NCBI RefSeq assembly: GCF_001908375.1 | Contig: NZ_CP017241.1 | Span: 871,001-935,000 of the forward strand | DNA length: 64,000 nt | Direction of reading: 5' to 3' | Source of the DNA: Rhizobium etli 8C-3 | Lineage (GTDB): Bacteria > Pseudomonadota > Alphaproteobacteria > Rhizobiales > Rhizobiaceae | In this document: positions 1 through 10,119 of the stretch, one piece after another | How positions within the stretch are numbered: position 1 is the first letter of the stretch | Layout of the letters: every line of letters starts with the position of its first letter | Translations under genes and position numbers: made by a program | The notes under the pieces: generated by a model | What the model was told of the DNA's origin: nothing | What the model saw: the letters and a program-made list of their open reading frames with translations, nothing else | Database searches by the model: none

Positions 1-51
1 GGCTGTGCCTGACATGTGCGGGCCAACAATCAAAAAAATCGGTTCAGCAGT

Positions 52-71
52 CCGCAAGCGGCCGCTTGCGG
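52..71. promoter_or_regulatory. Perfect 20-bp palindrome upstream of the aldo/keto reductase gene
   Basis: CCGCAAGCGGCCGCTTGCGG is a perfect inverted repeat ending 21 bases before the reductase start codon. Its position suits an operator for a dimeric repressor or an RNA stem in the leader. No regulator gene is adjacent in the window, so the function is inference only. Confidence 0.4.
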
Positions 72-92
72 CCGACACAAGGAAATTTCTCC

Positions 93-1142
93 ATGCGATA
101 CAATCAACTCGGAAATACGGGACTTTTTGTCTCGGAAATCTGCCTCGGCACCATGACTTTCGGCGAGGCGGTCAGCGGCACCATGTGGGGTTCCATTGCC
201 GATGTGGACCAGAAGGCGGCAGACCAGATCGTTGAGCGCTCGCTCGCTGCCGGCGTCAATTTCATCGACACCGCAGATGTCTATTCCTCCGGTGAATCAG
301 AAAGGCTGCTCGGCCAGGCGCTGAAGAACCTCGATGTTCCGCGCAAGGACGTCGTCATCGCCACCAAGGTTTACGGCGTGATGGGCGACAAGCCGAACGA
401 TCGCGGCGCATCGCGCGGTCACATCATGGATTCTGTCGAGGCCAGTCTGAAGCGGTTGCAGACGGACCATATCGATCTCTACCAGATCCACGCAACCGAT
501 CCCGTCACCCCGATCGACGAGACACTGCGCGCTTTCGACGATCTCATCTCGCGTGGCCTCGTGCGCTATATCGGCGTTTCCAACTGGCAGGCGTGGCGGA
601 TCGCCAAGGCGCTCGGCATTTCCGAGCGCCGCGGCTTGGCCCGTTTCGAAACCGTCCAGGCCTACTACTCCATCGCCGGTCGCGATCTGGAGCGGGAAAT
701 CGTGCCGCTGATGAATGAGGAGAAGATCGGCCTGATGGTCTGGTCGCCGCTCGCAGGCGGTTTACTCTCCGGCAAATTTGGCCCCGGCGCGCCAGGCAAC
801 GGCGAAGGCCGCCGCGCCAATTTCGACTTTCCGCCAGTGGACAGGGAAAAGGCCTGGGCCTGTGTGGCCGTCATGCGCGATATTGCCGAGAAGCACGGCA
901 GCAACGTCGCAACCGTTGCGCTCGCTTATGTCCTTGCAAAACCATTCGTGACCAGCGTCATCATCGGCGCCAAGCGCATCGATCAGCTCGACCAAAACCT
1001 TGCCGCCGTCAGGCTGAAGCTCGATGCTGGCGACATGGAGAACCTCGATAGGGTCAGTGCGTTGGCACCGGAATATCCAGGCTGGATGCTGTCGCGCCAG
1101 GGTGCGGCCCGCCGGCCGGAACCGTTTGAGCCGAACGCCTAA
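93..1142 (+). CDS. Aldo/keto reductase
   Basis: A 349-residue NAD(P)H-dependent oxidoreductase with the (beta/alpha)8-barrel signature of the AKR superfamily. The catalytic tetrad is visible: Asp59 and Tyr64 (in FIDTADVYSSG), Lys92 (ATKVYG) and His133 (LYQIHATD). The C-terminal part holds SVIIGAKRIDQL, the usual cofactor-binding region. The ATG at 93 is preferred over a TTG at 66 because AAGGAAA lies just upstream and the protein then begins MRYNQLGNTG, as in relatives. It is a single gene followed by its own terminator. The substrate cannot be told from sequence; general aldehyde or ketone detoxification is the usual role. Confidence 0.9.
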   Translation: MRYNQLGNTGLFVSEICLGTMTFGEAVSGTMWGSIADVDQKAADQIVERSLAAGVNFIDTADVYSSGESERLLGQALKNLDVPRKDVVIATKVYGVMGDKPNDRGASRGHIMDSVEASLKRLQTDHIDLYQIHATDPVTPIDETLRAFDDLISRGLVRYIGVSNWQAWRIAKALGISERRGLARFETVQAYYSIAGRDLEREIVPLMNEEKIGLMVWSPLAGGLLSGKFGPGAPGNGEGRRANFDFPPVDREKAWACVAVMRDIAEKHGSNVATVALAYVLAKPFVTSVIIGAKRIDQLDQNLAAVRLKLDAGDMENLDRVSALAPEYPGWMLSRQGAARRPEPFEPNA

Positions 1143-1156
1143 GAACGGCGAACTGA

Positions 1157-1186
1157 AACGCCGGTGCGGGAAGCGCCGGCGTTTTT
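1157..1186 (+). terminator. Rho-independent terminator after the aldo/keto reductase gene
   Basis: An 8-bp stem AACGCCGG/CCGGCGTT is followed by a run of five T on the plus strand, 15 bases after the reductase stop codon. Confidence 0.75.
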
Positions 1187-1189
1187 GCT

Positions 1190-1373
1190 GATGACGCTCA
1201 TTGCCGCGGGCTTTCAGCCAGGCATTCATGTCTGCGATCTCCGCTTCCTGAGACTTGCCGCGCCGCGCCGGGGGAACCGTGGACGCGCCCGGATCGTGGA
1301 GGAAGGGCAGCGGCTCTGCGTTGAAGGGATACTTTGGGCAAAGCTTGGCGCCCGCTCGGAAAATCCTCCGCTT
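1190..1373 (-). pseudogene. Possible remnant of a small secreted-type protein (DUF305-like C-terminus)
   Basis: This fills most of the 389-base gap before hisS. The minus-strand frame from 1373 has no stop and reads through SQEAEIADMNAWL near 1260-1220, which resembles the end of DUF305 copper-associated proteins. It has no start codon upstream of that match, begins right after a TGA, and runs on into the reductase gene in antisense. I read it as a decayed fragment; chance similarity is possible. The rest of the gap (1374-1531) holds only the hisS leader, with no clear promoter. Confidence 0.25.
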
Positions 1374-1531
1374 TCAAGCGGGCTAAGATGTTAAGGTCGT
1401 TCCCGCCCATTAGGTGGGCTGCCCTTCGATCTTCGATTCTGCCTTGCGCTTCAAGTCCCTGAGCCCTTGCCGCTATCCTTCCAATCCGCTAGGAAACCGC
1501 CACTGTCACGATTGAGCGGAATGCTTTGGAA

Positions 1532-3124
1532 ATGAACGAGAAGCAGAAGAAACCACAAAAGCTCAAGGCTCGCTTGCCGCGCGGCTTCGTCGACCGTTCG
1601 GCCGCCGATATCCGCGCAGTCAACGAGATGATCGCAAGGATACGCGAGGTCTATGAGCATTATGGTTTCGATCCGGTCGAAACGCCGCTCTTCGAATATA
1701 CCGACGCGCTCGGCAAGTTCCTGCCCGACAGCGACCGCCCGAACGAGGGTGTCTTCTCGCTGCAGGACGATGACGACCAGTGGATGAGCCTGCGCTACGA
1801 CCTGACGGCGCCGCTTGCCCGCCACGTCGCAGAGAATTTCAACGAGATCCAGCTACCTTACCGCACCTATCGCGCCGGCTACGTGTTCCGCAATGAAAAG
1901 CCGGGTCCCGGCCGCTTCCGCCAATTCATGCAGTTCGATGCCGACACCGTCGGCGCGCCAGGCGTGCAGGCCGATGCCGAAATGTGCATGATGATGGCCG
2001 ATACGCTGGAAGCCCTCGGAATCAAGCGCGGGGATTATGTGATCCGGGTGAACAACCGCAAGGTTCTGGATGGAGTGCTGGAGGCGATCGGCCTCGGCGA
2101 CGAGGACAAGGCAGGACAGCGCCTCAACGTGCTGCGCGCCATCGATAAGCTCGACAAGTTCGGTCCCGAGGGTGTGCGGCTGCTGCTCGGCGAAGGCCGA
2201 AAGGATGAATCTGGTGACTTCACCAAGGGTGCGGGGCTGACGCCGCAGCAGATTGATCGATTACTTGACTTCATCAGTATCTTGCAAACGGCAGAAACGG
2301 CGCTCGGTTCTCACCCGTTGGTGCAAAACCCAGTGGCCGGTGACCAGGTTGACGTAGGGGCTATTTTTGACACGCTTCACAACAACTTCAAAGATTCTCC
2401 TAAAGGCATTGAGGGGGTTCTTGAGCTAAAGCAGATTTGGCAATTGGTTGAAGCAGCGGACTACGGTCCGGATCGCATCAAGATCGACCCCTCCGTCGTG
2501 CGCGGCCTAGAATACTACACCGGCCCGGTCTACGAAGCCGAACTGCTCTTCGACGTGACCAACGAAAAGGGTGAAAAGGTAGTCTTTGGCTCGGTCGGTG
2601 GCGGTGGCCGTTATGACGGTCTCGTCTCCCGCTTCATGGGCCAGCCGGTTCCAGCAACCGGCTTTTCGATCGGCGTTTCGCGCCTGATGACGGCGCTGAA
2701 GAACCTCGGCAAGCTTGGCCAGAGGGAGGTCATCGAGCCGGTGCTCGTCACAGTCATGGATGGCCAGGACATGGATGCCTTGGGCCGCTACCAGCGCATG
2801 ACGCAAGAGCTGCGCGCTGCCGGCATCCGCGCCGAAATGTTCCAGGGCAACTGGAAGAAGTTCGGCAACCAGCTGAAATATGCCGACCGCCGCGGCTGCC
2901 CGATCGCCATCATCCAGGGCGGCGACGAGCGTGCGCAAGGCGTCGCGCAGATCAAGGACCTGATCGAAGGCAAGCGCCTGTCCGGCGAGATCGAGGACAA
3001 TGCCAGCTGGCGCGAGGCGCGGGTGGCGCAGGAGACCGTCGCCGAGGCCGATCTTGTGGCCAAGGTGAGGGAAATACTGGCGGCTCAGGCGGAGGATCGC
3101 GCAAGGGCGGGCGGCAATGGGTGA
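1532..3124 (+). CDS. hisS: Histidyl-tRNA synthetase
   Basis: A 530-residue class II aminoacyl-tRNA synthetase that charges tRNA-His in the cytoplasm. Visible parts are the N-terminal RLPRGFVD start of the catalytic core, motif 2 ([13 protein letters not shown]), the histidine-specific loop [12 protein letters not shown], motif 3 (GGGGRYDGL and GFSIGVSRL), and a C-terminal anticodon-binding domain. The ATG at 1532 is used; a TTG two codons upstream is also in frame. The middle of the gene, about 2251-2460, is clearly more AT-rich (about 49% GC by hand count) and uses different codons (TTA, CTA, GTT, ATT) from both flanks, which suggests a recombinant block. The gene precedes hisZ and hisG on the same strand. 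Confidence 0.96.
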   Translation: MNEKQKKPQKLKARLPRGFVDRSAADIRAVNEMIARIREVYEHYGFDPVETPLFEYTDALGKFLPDSDRPNEGVFSLQDDDDQWMSLRYDLTAPLARHVAENFNEIQLPYRTYRAGYVFRNEKPGPGRFRQFMQFDADTVGAPGVQADAEMCMMMADTLEALGIKRGDYVIRVNNRKVLDGVLEAIGLGDEDKAGQRLNVLRAIDKLDKFGPEGVRLLLGEGRKDESGDFTKGAGLTPQQIDRLLDFISILQTAETALGSHPLVQNPVAGDQVDVGAIFDTLHNNFKDSPKGIEGVLELKQIWQLVEAADYGPDRIKIDPSVVRGLEYYTGPVYEAELLFDVTNEKGEKVVFGSVGGGGRYDGLVSRFMGQPVPATGFSIGVSRLMTALKNLGKLGQREVIEPVLVTVMDGQDMDALGRYQRMTQELRAAGIRAEMFQGNWKKFGNQLKYADRRGCPIAIIQGGDERAQGVAQIKDLIEGKRLSGEIEDNASWREARVAQETVAEADLVAKVREILAAQAEDRARAGGNG

Positions 3125-3275
3125 TTTTCCCCTCTCACCGCAAGGGCCATTGGCTTTGAGCCCTGCTGTCCTTCCCAACGCAGCCTTCGCTTGGTCGACT
3201 TGGCCGTTTTCCTCGTTCGGCAATCGCTGCGGCCTGGTCCTTTCCCCTTGTGGGGAGGGGTTGGGGAGGGATCTT
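3124..3275. repeat. Intergenic palindromic repeat-like element between hisS and hisZ
   Basis: The spacer begins with CCCCTCTCACCGCAAG and ends with a near-complementary CTTGTGGGGAGGGG followed by GGTTGGGGAGGG, so the two ends form an imperfect inverted repeat about 110 bases apart. This is the style of short intergenic mosaic/REP-like elements common in rhizobial chromosomes. I could not compare copies elsewhere in the genome. Confidence 0.45.
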
Positions 3276-3292
3276 TATCTGGGAGCCAGCCC

Positions 3293-4414
3293 ATGGCCCT
3301 GATCAACCTCCCCGATTTCGCCAACGACCTCCTGGACGAATTTGCCGCCCGCAAGGCGGAGCGGATCGACACGCCGGTCATCCAGCCGGCCGAGCCCTTC
3401 CTCGACATTGCCGGCGAAGACCTGCGCCGCCGCATCTTCATGACGGAAAGCGAAACCGGCGCCAGCCTCTGCCTGCGGCCGGAATTTACCATTCCCGTCT
3501 GCATCCGCCACATCGAGACGGCAACCGGCACGCCGAAACGCTATTCCTATCTCGGCGAAGTCTTTCGCCAGCGCCGCGAGGGTGGAAACGAATTCTATCA
3601 GGCAGGCATCGAAGACCTTGGCGACATCAATATCGCCAGCGCCGACGCCCGCGCGGTCGGCGATGCGACCGGCATCCTGGCGCGGCTTCTTCCTGGCAAA
3701 CGCATCACGGTCACGCTGGGCGATCAGGCCGTCTTCGAAGCTGTGGTCCAGGCGCTCGGCCTGCCGCTCGGATGGCAAAAGCGGCTGATCCACGCCTTTG
3801 GCAGTATGGGCCAGCTTGAAGCGCTTCTTGCGAGCCTCGTCAGTCCCCAATTCGTGACCGACCTCGATGACGATGTCGCACGGCTGATTACCGCCGGCGA
3901 CGAGGCGGCGCTGATCGCCCACATCGACGCGACGATGAACAGAACAGGCTATTCCTCGAATGCCAGCCGCTCCCCGGCTGAAATCGCCCGTCGGCTGAAG
4001 GAGAAGCTGGTCCTTTCCGAAACGCGCCTCGATGATGCGGCCTTCCGCGTGCTCGAAGAGTTCCTGTCGCTGAGGGTGCCGCTCATCAATGCGTCGGCTG
4101 CTCTGGCCGGTTTTGCCGATGCGGCCGGATTGAAGCTCGGCAATGCGCTGTCTCGCTTCGATGGCAGGGTAGCCGCCCTCGGCAATGCCGGGATCGACCT
4201 CGGCTCCATCGATTATCGCGCAGCCTTCGGTCGCCCGCTCGATTATTACACCGGCCTTGTCTTCGAGGTGGGCATCCAGGGTTCGTCCGCCGTGCTCGCA
4301 GGCGGCGGACGCTTCGACAGGCTGTTGACGCTGCTGGGCGCCAAGGATCGTATTCCGGCCGTTGGATTCTCGCTCTGGCTCGACCGCATCGAAACGGAAA
4401 GGGCGGCCCCATGA
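3293..4414 (+). CDS. hisZ: ATP phosphoribosyltransferase regulatory subunit HisZ
   Basis: A 373-residue class II synthetase-like paralogue that binds the short HisG to form the first enzyme of histidine synthesis and carries its histidine feedback site. The HisRS-like core is seen in [21 protein letters not shown], split here as SYLGEVFRQ and [10 protein letters not shown], in [12 protein letters not shown] and in [12 protein letters not shown]. It lacks the anticodon-binding domain, as HisZ should. The ATG at 3293 gives the expected start MALINLPDF; the longer in-frame extension upstream falls in the repeat-like spacer. Its stop overlaps the hisG start in ATGA, which implies translational coupling. 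It is not a tRNA synthetase despite the fold. Confidence 0.93.
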   Translation: MALINLPDFANDLLDEFAARKAERIDTPVIQPAEPFLDIAGEDLRRRIFMTESETGASLCLRPEFTIPVCIRHIETATGTPKRYSYLGEVFRQRREGGNEFYQAGIEDLGDINIASADARAVGDATGILARLLPGKRITVTLGDQAVFEAVVQALGLPLGWQKRLIHAFGSMGQLEALLASLVSPQFVTDLDDDVARLITAGDEAALIAHIDATMNRTGYSSNASRSPAEIARRLKEKLVLSETRLDDAAFRVLEEFLSLRVPLINASAALAGFADAAGLKLGNALSRFDGRVAALGNAGIDLGSIDYRAAFGRPLDYYTGLVFEVGIQGSSAVLAGGGRFDRLLTLLGAKDRIPAVGFSLWLDRIETERAAP

Positions 4415-5106
4415 CCATCACCATCGCGCTGCCCTCCAAGGGCCGGATGAAGGACGATGCCTCCGCACTTTTCGAGCGCGCCGGCATGAGGATCATCGCC
4501 GTCGGCAACGACCGCTCCTATCGCGGCCGTGTCGAAGGTTGGGACGACGTCGAGATCGCCTTCCTGTCGGCCACAGAAATATCCCGCGAACTTGGCAGCG
4601 GCACCATCGATTTCGGCGTGACCGGGGAAGACCTGGTGCGCGAAGGGTTGGCGGAAGCCGACAAGCGCGTCGAATTCAGCGCCCGCCTCGGTTTCGGCCG
4701 CGCCGACGTGGTGGTTGCCGTTCCTGAGATCTGGCTCGATGTCGACACCATGGCCGATCTCGGTGATGTCGCGGCGGACTTCCGTGCCCGCCATGGCCGC
4801 CGTTTGACCATCGCGACCAAGTATTGGCGGCTGACGCAGCAGTTCTTCTCCAGCCAGCATGGCATCCAGCTCTATCGCATCGTCGAAAGCCTTGGCGCGA
4901 CGGAAGGGGCCCCGGCCTCCGGCTCGGCCGATATCATCGTCGACATCACGTCGACGGGCTCCACCTTGCGGGCGAACCATCTGCGGGTGTTGAACGACGG
5001 TGTGATCTTGCGCTCGCAAGCCTGCCTCGTGCGCGCCCGCAAGGAGAGCCACGCGGGCGAGCCGTCGGTGGCAAGGGTCATAGAGGCGGTGCGCAGCGCC
5101 CTTTGA
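4411..5106 (+). CDS. hisG: ATP phosphoribosyltransferase, short-form catalytic subunit
   Basis: A 231-residue catalytic subunit that joins ATP and PRPP to give phosphoribosyl-ATP, the first step of histidine synthesis. The N-terminus [16 protein letters not shown] and the segment [11 protein letters not shown] are typical. The PRPP-binding loop is read as [17 protein letters not shown], a D-x-T-S-T-G-type motif around residues 172-188. The protein lacks the C-terminal regulatory domain of long HisG forms, consistent with dependence on HisZ encoded just upstream with a 4-base overlap. Confidence 0.95.
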   Translation: MTITIALPSKGRMKDDASALFERAGMRIIAVGNDRSYRGRVEGWDDVEIAFLSATEISRELGSGTIDFGVTGEDLVREGLAEADKRVEFSARLGFGRADVVVAVPEIWLDVDTMADLGDVAADFRARHGRRLTIATKYWRLTQQFFSSQHGIQLYRIVESLGATEGAPASGSADIIVDITSTGSTLRANHLRVLNDGVILRSQACLVRARKESHAGEPSVARVIEAVRSAL

Positions 5107-5123
5107 TTTCAAAAATCCGAACG

Positions 5124-5150
5124 AAAAACCCGCCGTCTTCCGACGGCGGG
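5124..5150 (-). terminator. Terminator between hisG and the DoxX gene
   Basis: A 9-bp stem CCCGCCGTC/GACGGCGGG with a TTCC loop lies between the convergent genes. Read on the minus strand it is followed by five T, so it best ends the DoxX transcript; it may also stop hisG transcription from the other side. Confidence 0.7.
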
Positions 5151-5178
5151 TGGCTTATGCTTGGGAGGATTTTTGCGC

Positions 5179-5625
5179 TTAGGCGGTGAGCGCATATGCG
5201 CCGCGGCGTGCGTCGAGCGAATAGGCGCCCGGGCCGAAGGTGGCGAGGAGGATATAGGCGCCGGCAAGGGTAAGGTTCTTCATCAGCATGATCTGGTTGA
5301 GCACGTTGATCCAGCCATTGGCTGCAGCCGGGAAATCCGGAACATTGATCGTGCCGCTGTGGAAGACGAGGCCGGTGAAGGCGCAGAAAACGGCGAGCGC
5401 CCAGCCGACGATACGGGTCTGGAAGCCCACGAGGACGGCAAGCCCCGCAACAAGCTCAAAAAGGCCAGCGCCATAGGCCAGAAGCGTTGCGGCAGGAAGG
5501 CCGGCCCCGCTGATCATCCCGGCTGTGCCGGCCGGATCGGTGAGCTTACCGAAGCCGGACATGATGAACATAAACGAAAGCAGGATGCGGGCAACAAGAA
5601 GGACGATGCTGTTGGTATTCGACAT
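5179..5625 (-). CDS. DoxX family membrane protein
   Basis: A 148-residue integral membrane protein with four hydrophobic segments, matching the DoxX/SURF4-like family. Residues LSFMFIMSGFGKL near position 15 and the GLFELVAGLAVLVGF segment are typical. The start at 5625 (MSNTNSIVLLVARI) is preferred over an upstream in-frame extension that looks non-coding; GGAG lies just before it. Family members have been linked to redox or sulfur stress but the exact activity here is unknown. It is divergent from the glutathione transferase gene, which could reflect a shared stress theme, though this is only inference. Confidence 0.82.
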   Translation of the reverse strand: MSNTNSIVLLVARILLSFMFIMSGFGKLTDPAGTAGMISGAGLPAATLLAYGAGLFELVAGLAVLVGFQTRIVGWALAVFCAFTGLVFHSGTINVPDFPAAANGWINVLNQIMLMKNLTLAGAYILLATFGPGAYSLDARRGAYALTA

Positions 5626-5843
5626 GGACGCGATCTCCGTTTGAATTGATCTGGAGGTCCCCGTGCCCCGGCACCGTCTGAACCTCGATTGCCCGGTGTT
5701 GTCGCCTTTTTCGGCTGCGATGAAAAGATAAACAAAAGAGGATGCTTTGTTCACTAATCTGAAACAGTCTCCCCGCTGAGCGGCTTGTCTTTTTCGCCGC
5801 CGGTCTTCTATGTTCGCCCCCCAACCTCCCAGGAGACAAAAGC

Positions 5844-6554
5844 ATGGCAGACCTTTCCGCATTTCCGATTACCAAGCGCTGGCCGGCGCAGAATCCGAAT
5901 ATTATCCAGCTTTATTCGTTGCAAACGCCGAACGGTGCGAAGATTGCGATCGCCCTGGAAGAGCTCGGTCTGCCTTACGAGGCGCATTACATCTCGTTTG
6001 CAACCAACAATCAGAAGTCTGCCGAATTCCTCTCGCTCAATCCGAATGGCCGCATACCGGCGATCATGGATCCGAACGGGCCGGGCGGGAAGCCGATCGG
6101 CCTTTTCGAGTCAGGCGCGATTCTCCTTTATCTCGCGGAAAAAACCGGCCAGCTCCTCCCGCCGGATGCTGTGGGACGCTACGAGACCATCCAGTGGGTG
6201 TTCTTCCAGATGGCGGGCATCGGCCCGATGTTCGGCCAGTTTGGCCATTTCTTCAAATTCGCGGCTGAAAAGATCGCCAATAATTCCTATCCGATGGAGC
6301 GTTACCGCGACGAAGCCAAGCGGCTGCTGGGCGTGCTGGAAGGCCGCCTTGAGGGACGGCAGTGGATCATGGGCGAGGCCTATACCATTGCGGACATCAC
6401 CACATTCCCATGGATCCGCGGCGCCGACATCTTCTACGGCGGCCGGGAAGTCCTGGACTATGCAAAGTTCCCCTCCGTCATGGCCTGGCTCGAACGCTGC
6501 ATCGCGCGACCGGCAAGCGCCAAGGGTCTGAACATTCCCGTAAAGCCGGAGTGA
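5844..6554 (+). CDS. Glutathione S-transferase family protein (YghU/YfcG-like)
   Basis: A 236-residue thioredoxin-fold protein resembling the Nu-class glutathione transferases, which have disulfide-bond reductase activity. The N-terminal domain carries LYSLQTPNGAKIAIALEEL and NPNGRIPAIMDPNG, followed by the glutathione-contact motif FESGAILLYLAEKTG. The all-helical C-terminal domain spans about residues 110-230 (YTIADITTFPW is the conserved N-capping region). Residues TPNG replace a catalytic cysteine, as in YghU/YfcG. AGGAGA lies ahead of the ATG. Its distinct substrate is unknown. Confidence 0.88.
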   Translation: MADLSAFPITKRWPAQNPNIIQLYSLQTPNGAKIAIALEELGLPYEAHYISFATNNQKSAEFLSLNPNGRIPAIMDPNGPGGKPIGLFESGAILLYLAEKTGQLLPPDAVGRYETIQWVFFQMAGIGPMFGQFGHFFKFAAEKIANNSYPMERYRDEAKRLLGVLEGRLEGRQWIMGEAYTIADITTFPWIRGADIFYGGREVLDYAKFPSVMAWLERCIARPASAKGLNIPVKPE

Positions 6555-6590
6555 TCCGACCCAAAGGAAGGGCGGGTCACAGGAAGCGGC

Positions 6591-6745
6591 GTGCCCGAAG
6601 CGTCGCTGGGACGACTGCGTCGGACCGGACAATCCGGTCCGCTTCATCGAAGCTTTCGTGGATCTACTGGATCCAACGATCATGGTGTAATCCGTGCGAG
6701 CCGAAGGCGAATGGGCGCCCGCGCCATGATCGAGCCACCTTCTGG
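6591..6745 (+). mobile_element. Decayed IS1182-like transposase N-terminal remnant
   Basis: Within a 359-base gap the plus strand reads PEASL, then after a one-base shift DDCVGPDNPVRFIEAFVD, and after another shift EPKANGRP. In order and spacing these match the beginning of IS1182-family transposases (a DNPVRFI-AFVD segment followed by PKATGRP). A stop codon (TAA at 6688) lies between the second and third pieces. No terminal inverted repeats or transposase core are visible, so only an old fragment remains. The remainder of the gap to 6913 shows nothing recognisable. Confidence 0.5.
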
Positions 6746-6913
6746 CCGGCTGACCCGGCGCTCTTCGCGCACATTGACCAGATTGGCCGAAAATCCGACC
6801 ATGGTCGCGGTCGATCACGAGATTCCTCCCAGTCTGCCTGACGCTCGCGCCCGATTTCGGTTGTCGTCAAGAGCCCGCTGTCTCGCTATGAGGGGTCGCA
6901 GGATCTGCTGTCC

Positions 6914-7516
6914 TCAAGATGCTTGCGCCTGATCCCGGCTTGCCGTCTGGTTTGATCCTTCCTGTGTGAAGCGCGGAAAGATGAAGACCCCCGCCATGCT
7001 ACCACTGAACTTTTTCTCCACACCGCTCGACTGACCCATGCAGAAAACCGGCTGACACAGGCCGTTCGGCATCATGATCGTGGTGGAAAAGCAGAAGGAC
7101 GATGAAACAGTTGTAGCTTGCTCGAGAAGCGCGATGATATGCCCGCGATCTTTCGGATCATAGCAGCGCAGCAGGCTCAGAAGGCCGCATTCATGTGCCG
7201 AAAGGCCATGCAGCATGCTACTCCAGTCGCCGAGGCGGATCATTCCGCTCGAAAAGTCGCCCTGCCAGGCCTCAAAGACCGAAAATTGAGCAAGCATTTC
7301 CTGGTGGCGATGGCTCAGATCCAGCGATTCAAGCATCAGGGGGGCGGCAAGAGCTGCATTGGCGATCTTAAACAAGAGGTTCCCCGGTTCAGGCGCAGTC
7401 TCGGCTGCGCTGCGGTCAGAGCGAAACAGGGTCATACGGCGCCAGGCATCCTGCCTGCGGTCTAAAACCTCGATCGCCGGGGCAACGAGGCTCGCTCTTG
7501 CTTGTCGCGGAAACAT
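6914..7516 (-). CDS. Small hypothetical protein with PAS-like sequence
   Basis: A 200-residue soluble protein I do not recognise by name. The region from about residue 85 (GDWSSMLHGLSAHECG, LLRCYDPKDRGHIIALLEQA, SFCFSTTIMMPNG, GSMAGVFIFPRF) has the strand-helix-strand rhythm of a PAS fold, with the final hydrophobic strands typical of PAS beta-sheets. The first 40 residues are basic and probably disordered. ATG at 7516 is chosen; a GTG at 7534 is also in frame and neither has a strong ribosome-binding site. No output domain is present, so it could be a stand-alone sensor or adaptor; that is inference. Confidence 0.6.
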   Translation of the reverse strand: MFPRQARASLVAPAIEVLDRRQDAWRRMTLFRSDRSAAETAPEPGNLLFKIANAALAAPLMLESLDLSHRHQEMLAQFSVFEAWQGDFSSGMIRLGDWSSMLHGLSAHECGLLSLLRCYDPKDRGHIIALLEQATTVSSSFCFSTTIMMPNGLCQPVFCMGQSSGVEKKFSGSMAGVFIFPRFTQEGSNQTASRDQAQAS

Positions 7517-7936
7517 CCGTCGGCGAATGTTCACGCGGGTTACGATGGCGGTCCGGTCTCACTGGCGGGTGAGAACGATCCTCGAACGCAGATCGATTGC
7601 AGCGGATTTATAGGAGCTTTTCGCCAAACGGCAACGGCTTTTTCGGGGCTGATCCCAGTCCGCTCAATACGGCCTCATCAGGCAATTTGGCTGGAAAGCG
7701 TCGCAAGAGAAGTACAAAAACCAGTCTGTGATCGATTTCACGCGGTTTCAGGTCGCGACGCAACTTTTTTGCCCGCCGGATACCGGTCCAAGCGAAAATT
7801 CGAACATTTACTGAAAATCTGGCGGCGCAAGCTTCGCGAAAGCTCCGGCTGGTGGCGGCAAGAAGACAGGCAATGTCTAGACGTTTCGCCAGGTCGATGC
7901 CTTTGCCGGGTGCTGCGCAGCTGCGAATTCGCGCTC
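7517..7936. other. Intergenic region without a supported gene
   Basis: Between the PAS-like gene and the groEL terminator there are about 420 bases. An open plus-strand frame (7502-7969) exists but its composition is arginine/serine-rich and unlike a real protein, and it runs into the groEL terminator. I see no tRNA, repeat or conserved motif here; it probably contains the promoter of the PAS-like gene. Confidence 0.5.
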
Positions 7937-7964
7937 AAAAAAAGGGCGGTCAGAGACCGCCCTT
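7937..7964 (-). terminator. Rho-independent terminator of groES-groEL
   Basis: On the minus strand a perfect AGGGCGGTC/GACCGCCCT stem with a TCT loop is followed by a run of seven T. It lies about 40 bases after the groEL stop codon and is a textbook intrinsic terminator. Confidence 0.9.
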
Positions 7965-8004
7965 CCTGAACTGAACCGGATGGCTCAGATGCGAGACCTC
8001 AGTC

Positions 8005-9669
<1,665 letters not shown>

Positions 9670-9702
9670 TCAGCGATTTCGAGTAAAAAGCGACCGGCTG
9701 GA

Positions 9703-9999
9703 TCAGCCGATAATGCCCATGATGTCGGCTTCCTTCATGATCAGAAGGTCTTCGCCGTTGATCTTGACTTCTGTGCCGGACCACTTGCCGAACAGAACGC
9801 GGTCGCCAGCCTTGACGTCGAGAGCGACGACCTTGCCGGCTTCGTCACGAGCGCCGGAACCGACGGCGACGATTTCGCCTTCCTGCGGCTTTTCCTTAGC
9901 GGTATCGGGAATGATGATGCCGCCTTTGGTCTTTTCTTCGGACTCAACGCGGCGAACGACGACGCGGTCGTGAAGGGGGCGGAAATTGGTGCTTGCCAT
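9703..9999 (-). CDS. groES: 10-kDa co-chaperonin GroES
   Basis: A 98-residue co-chaperonin that caps the GroEL ring. Start [19 protein letters not shown], the mobile-loop segment [16 protein letters not shown] and the C-terminal [15 protein letters not shown] are all typical. It is the first gene of the groESL operon, 57 bases upstream of groEL, with the CIRCE inverted repeat about 57 bases before its start codon. Confidence 0.99.
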   Translation of the reverse strand: MASTNFRPLHDRVVVRRVESEEKTKGGIIIPDTAKEKPQEGEIVAVGSGARDEAGKVVALDVKAGDRVLFGKWSGTEVKINGEDLLIMKEADIMGIIG

Positions 10000-10056
10000 T
10001 GTCTAATCCCTCGATCAAATGACATTCGCAGGCCGGGCGGCCCACATGGATAAGTG

Positions 10057-10083
10057 TTAGCACTCTCCGTAGAGGAGTGCTAG
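10057..10083. promoter_or_regulatory. CIRCE element (HrcA operator) of groESL
   Basis: TTAGCACTC, nine bases, GAGTGCTAG matches the CIRCE consensus (TTAGCACTC-N9-GAGTGCTAA) in all but the last base. It lies between the predicted promoter and groES, where HrcA binding represses transcription until heat shock. Confidence 0.95.
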
Positions 10084-10090
10084 CGCCGAG

Positions 10091-10119
10091 CATTTAGGGA
10101 TGGCTCCGGAAGGAGTCAA
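10091..10119 (-). promoter_or_regulatory. Predicted groESL promoter
   Basis: On the minus strand TTGACT (10119-10114) and TAAATG (10096-10091) are separated by 17 bases and lie directly upstream of CIRCE. The preceding C and the CCATCCCT stretch also fit an RpoH-type heat-shock promoter, so both sigma-70 and RpoH use are possible. Confidence 0.6.

Noticed and set aside
7502..7969. 155-codon plus-strand frame between the PAS-like gene and groEL
   Set aside because: It runs through the groEL terminator and its amino acid composition is unlike a natural protein; no ribosome-binding site.
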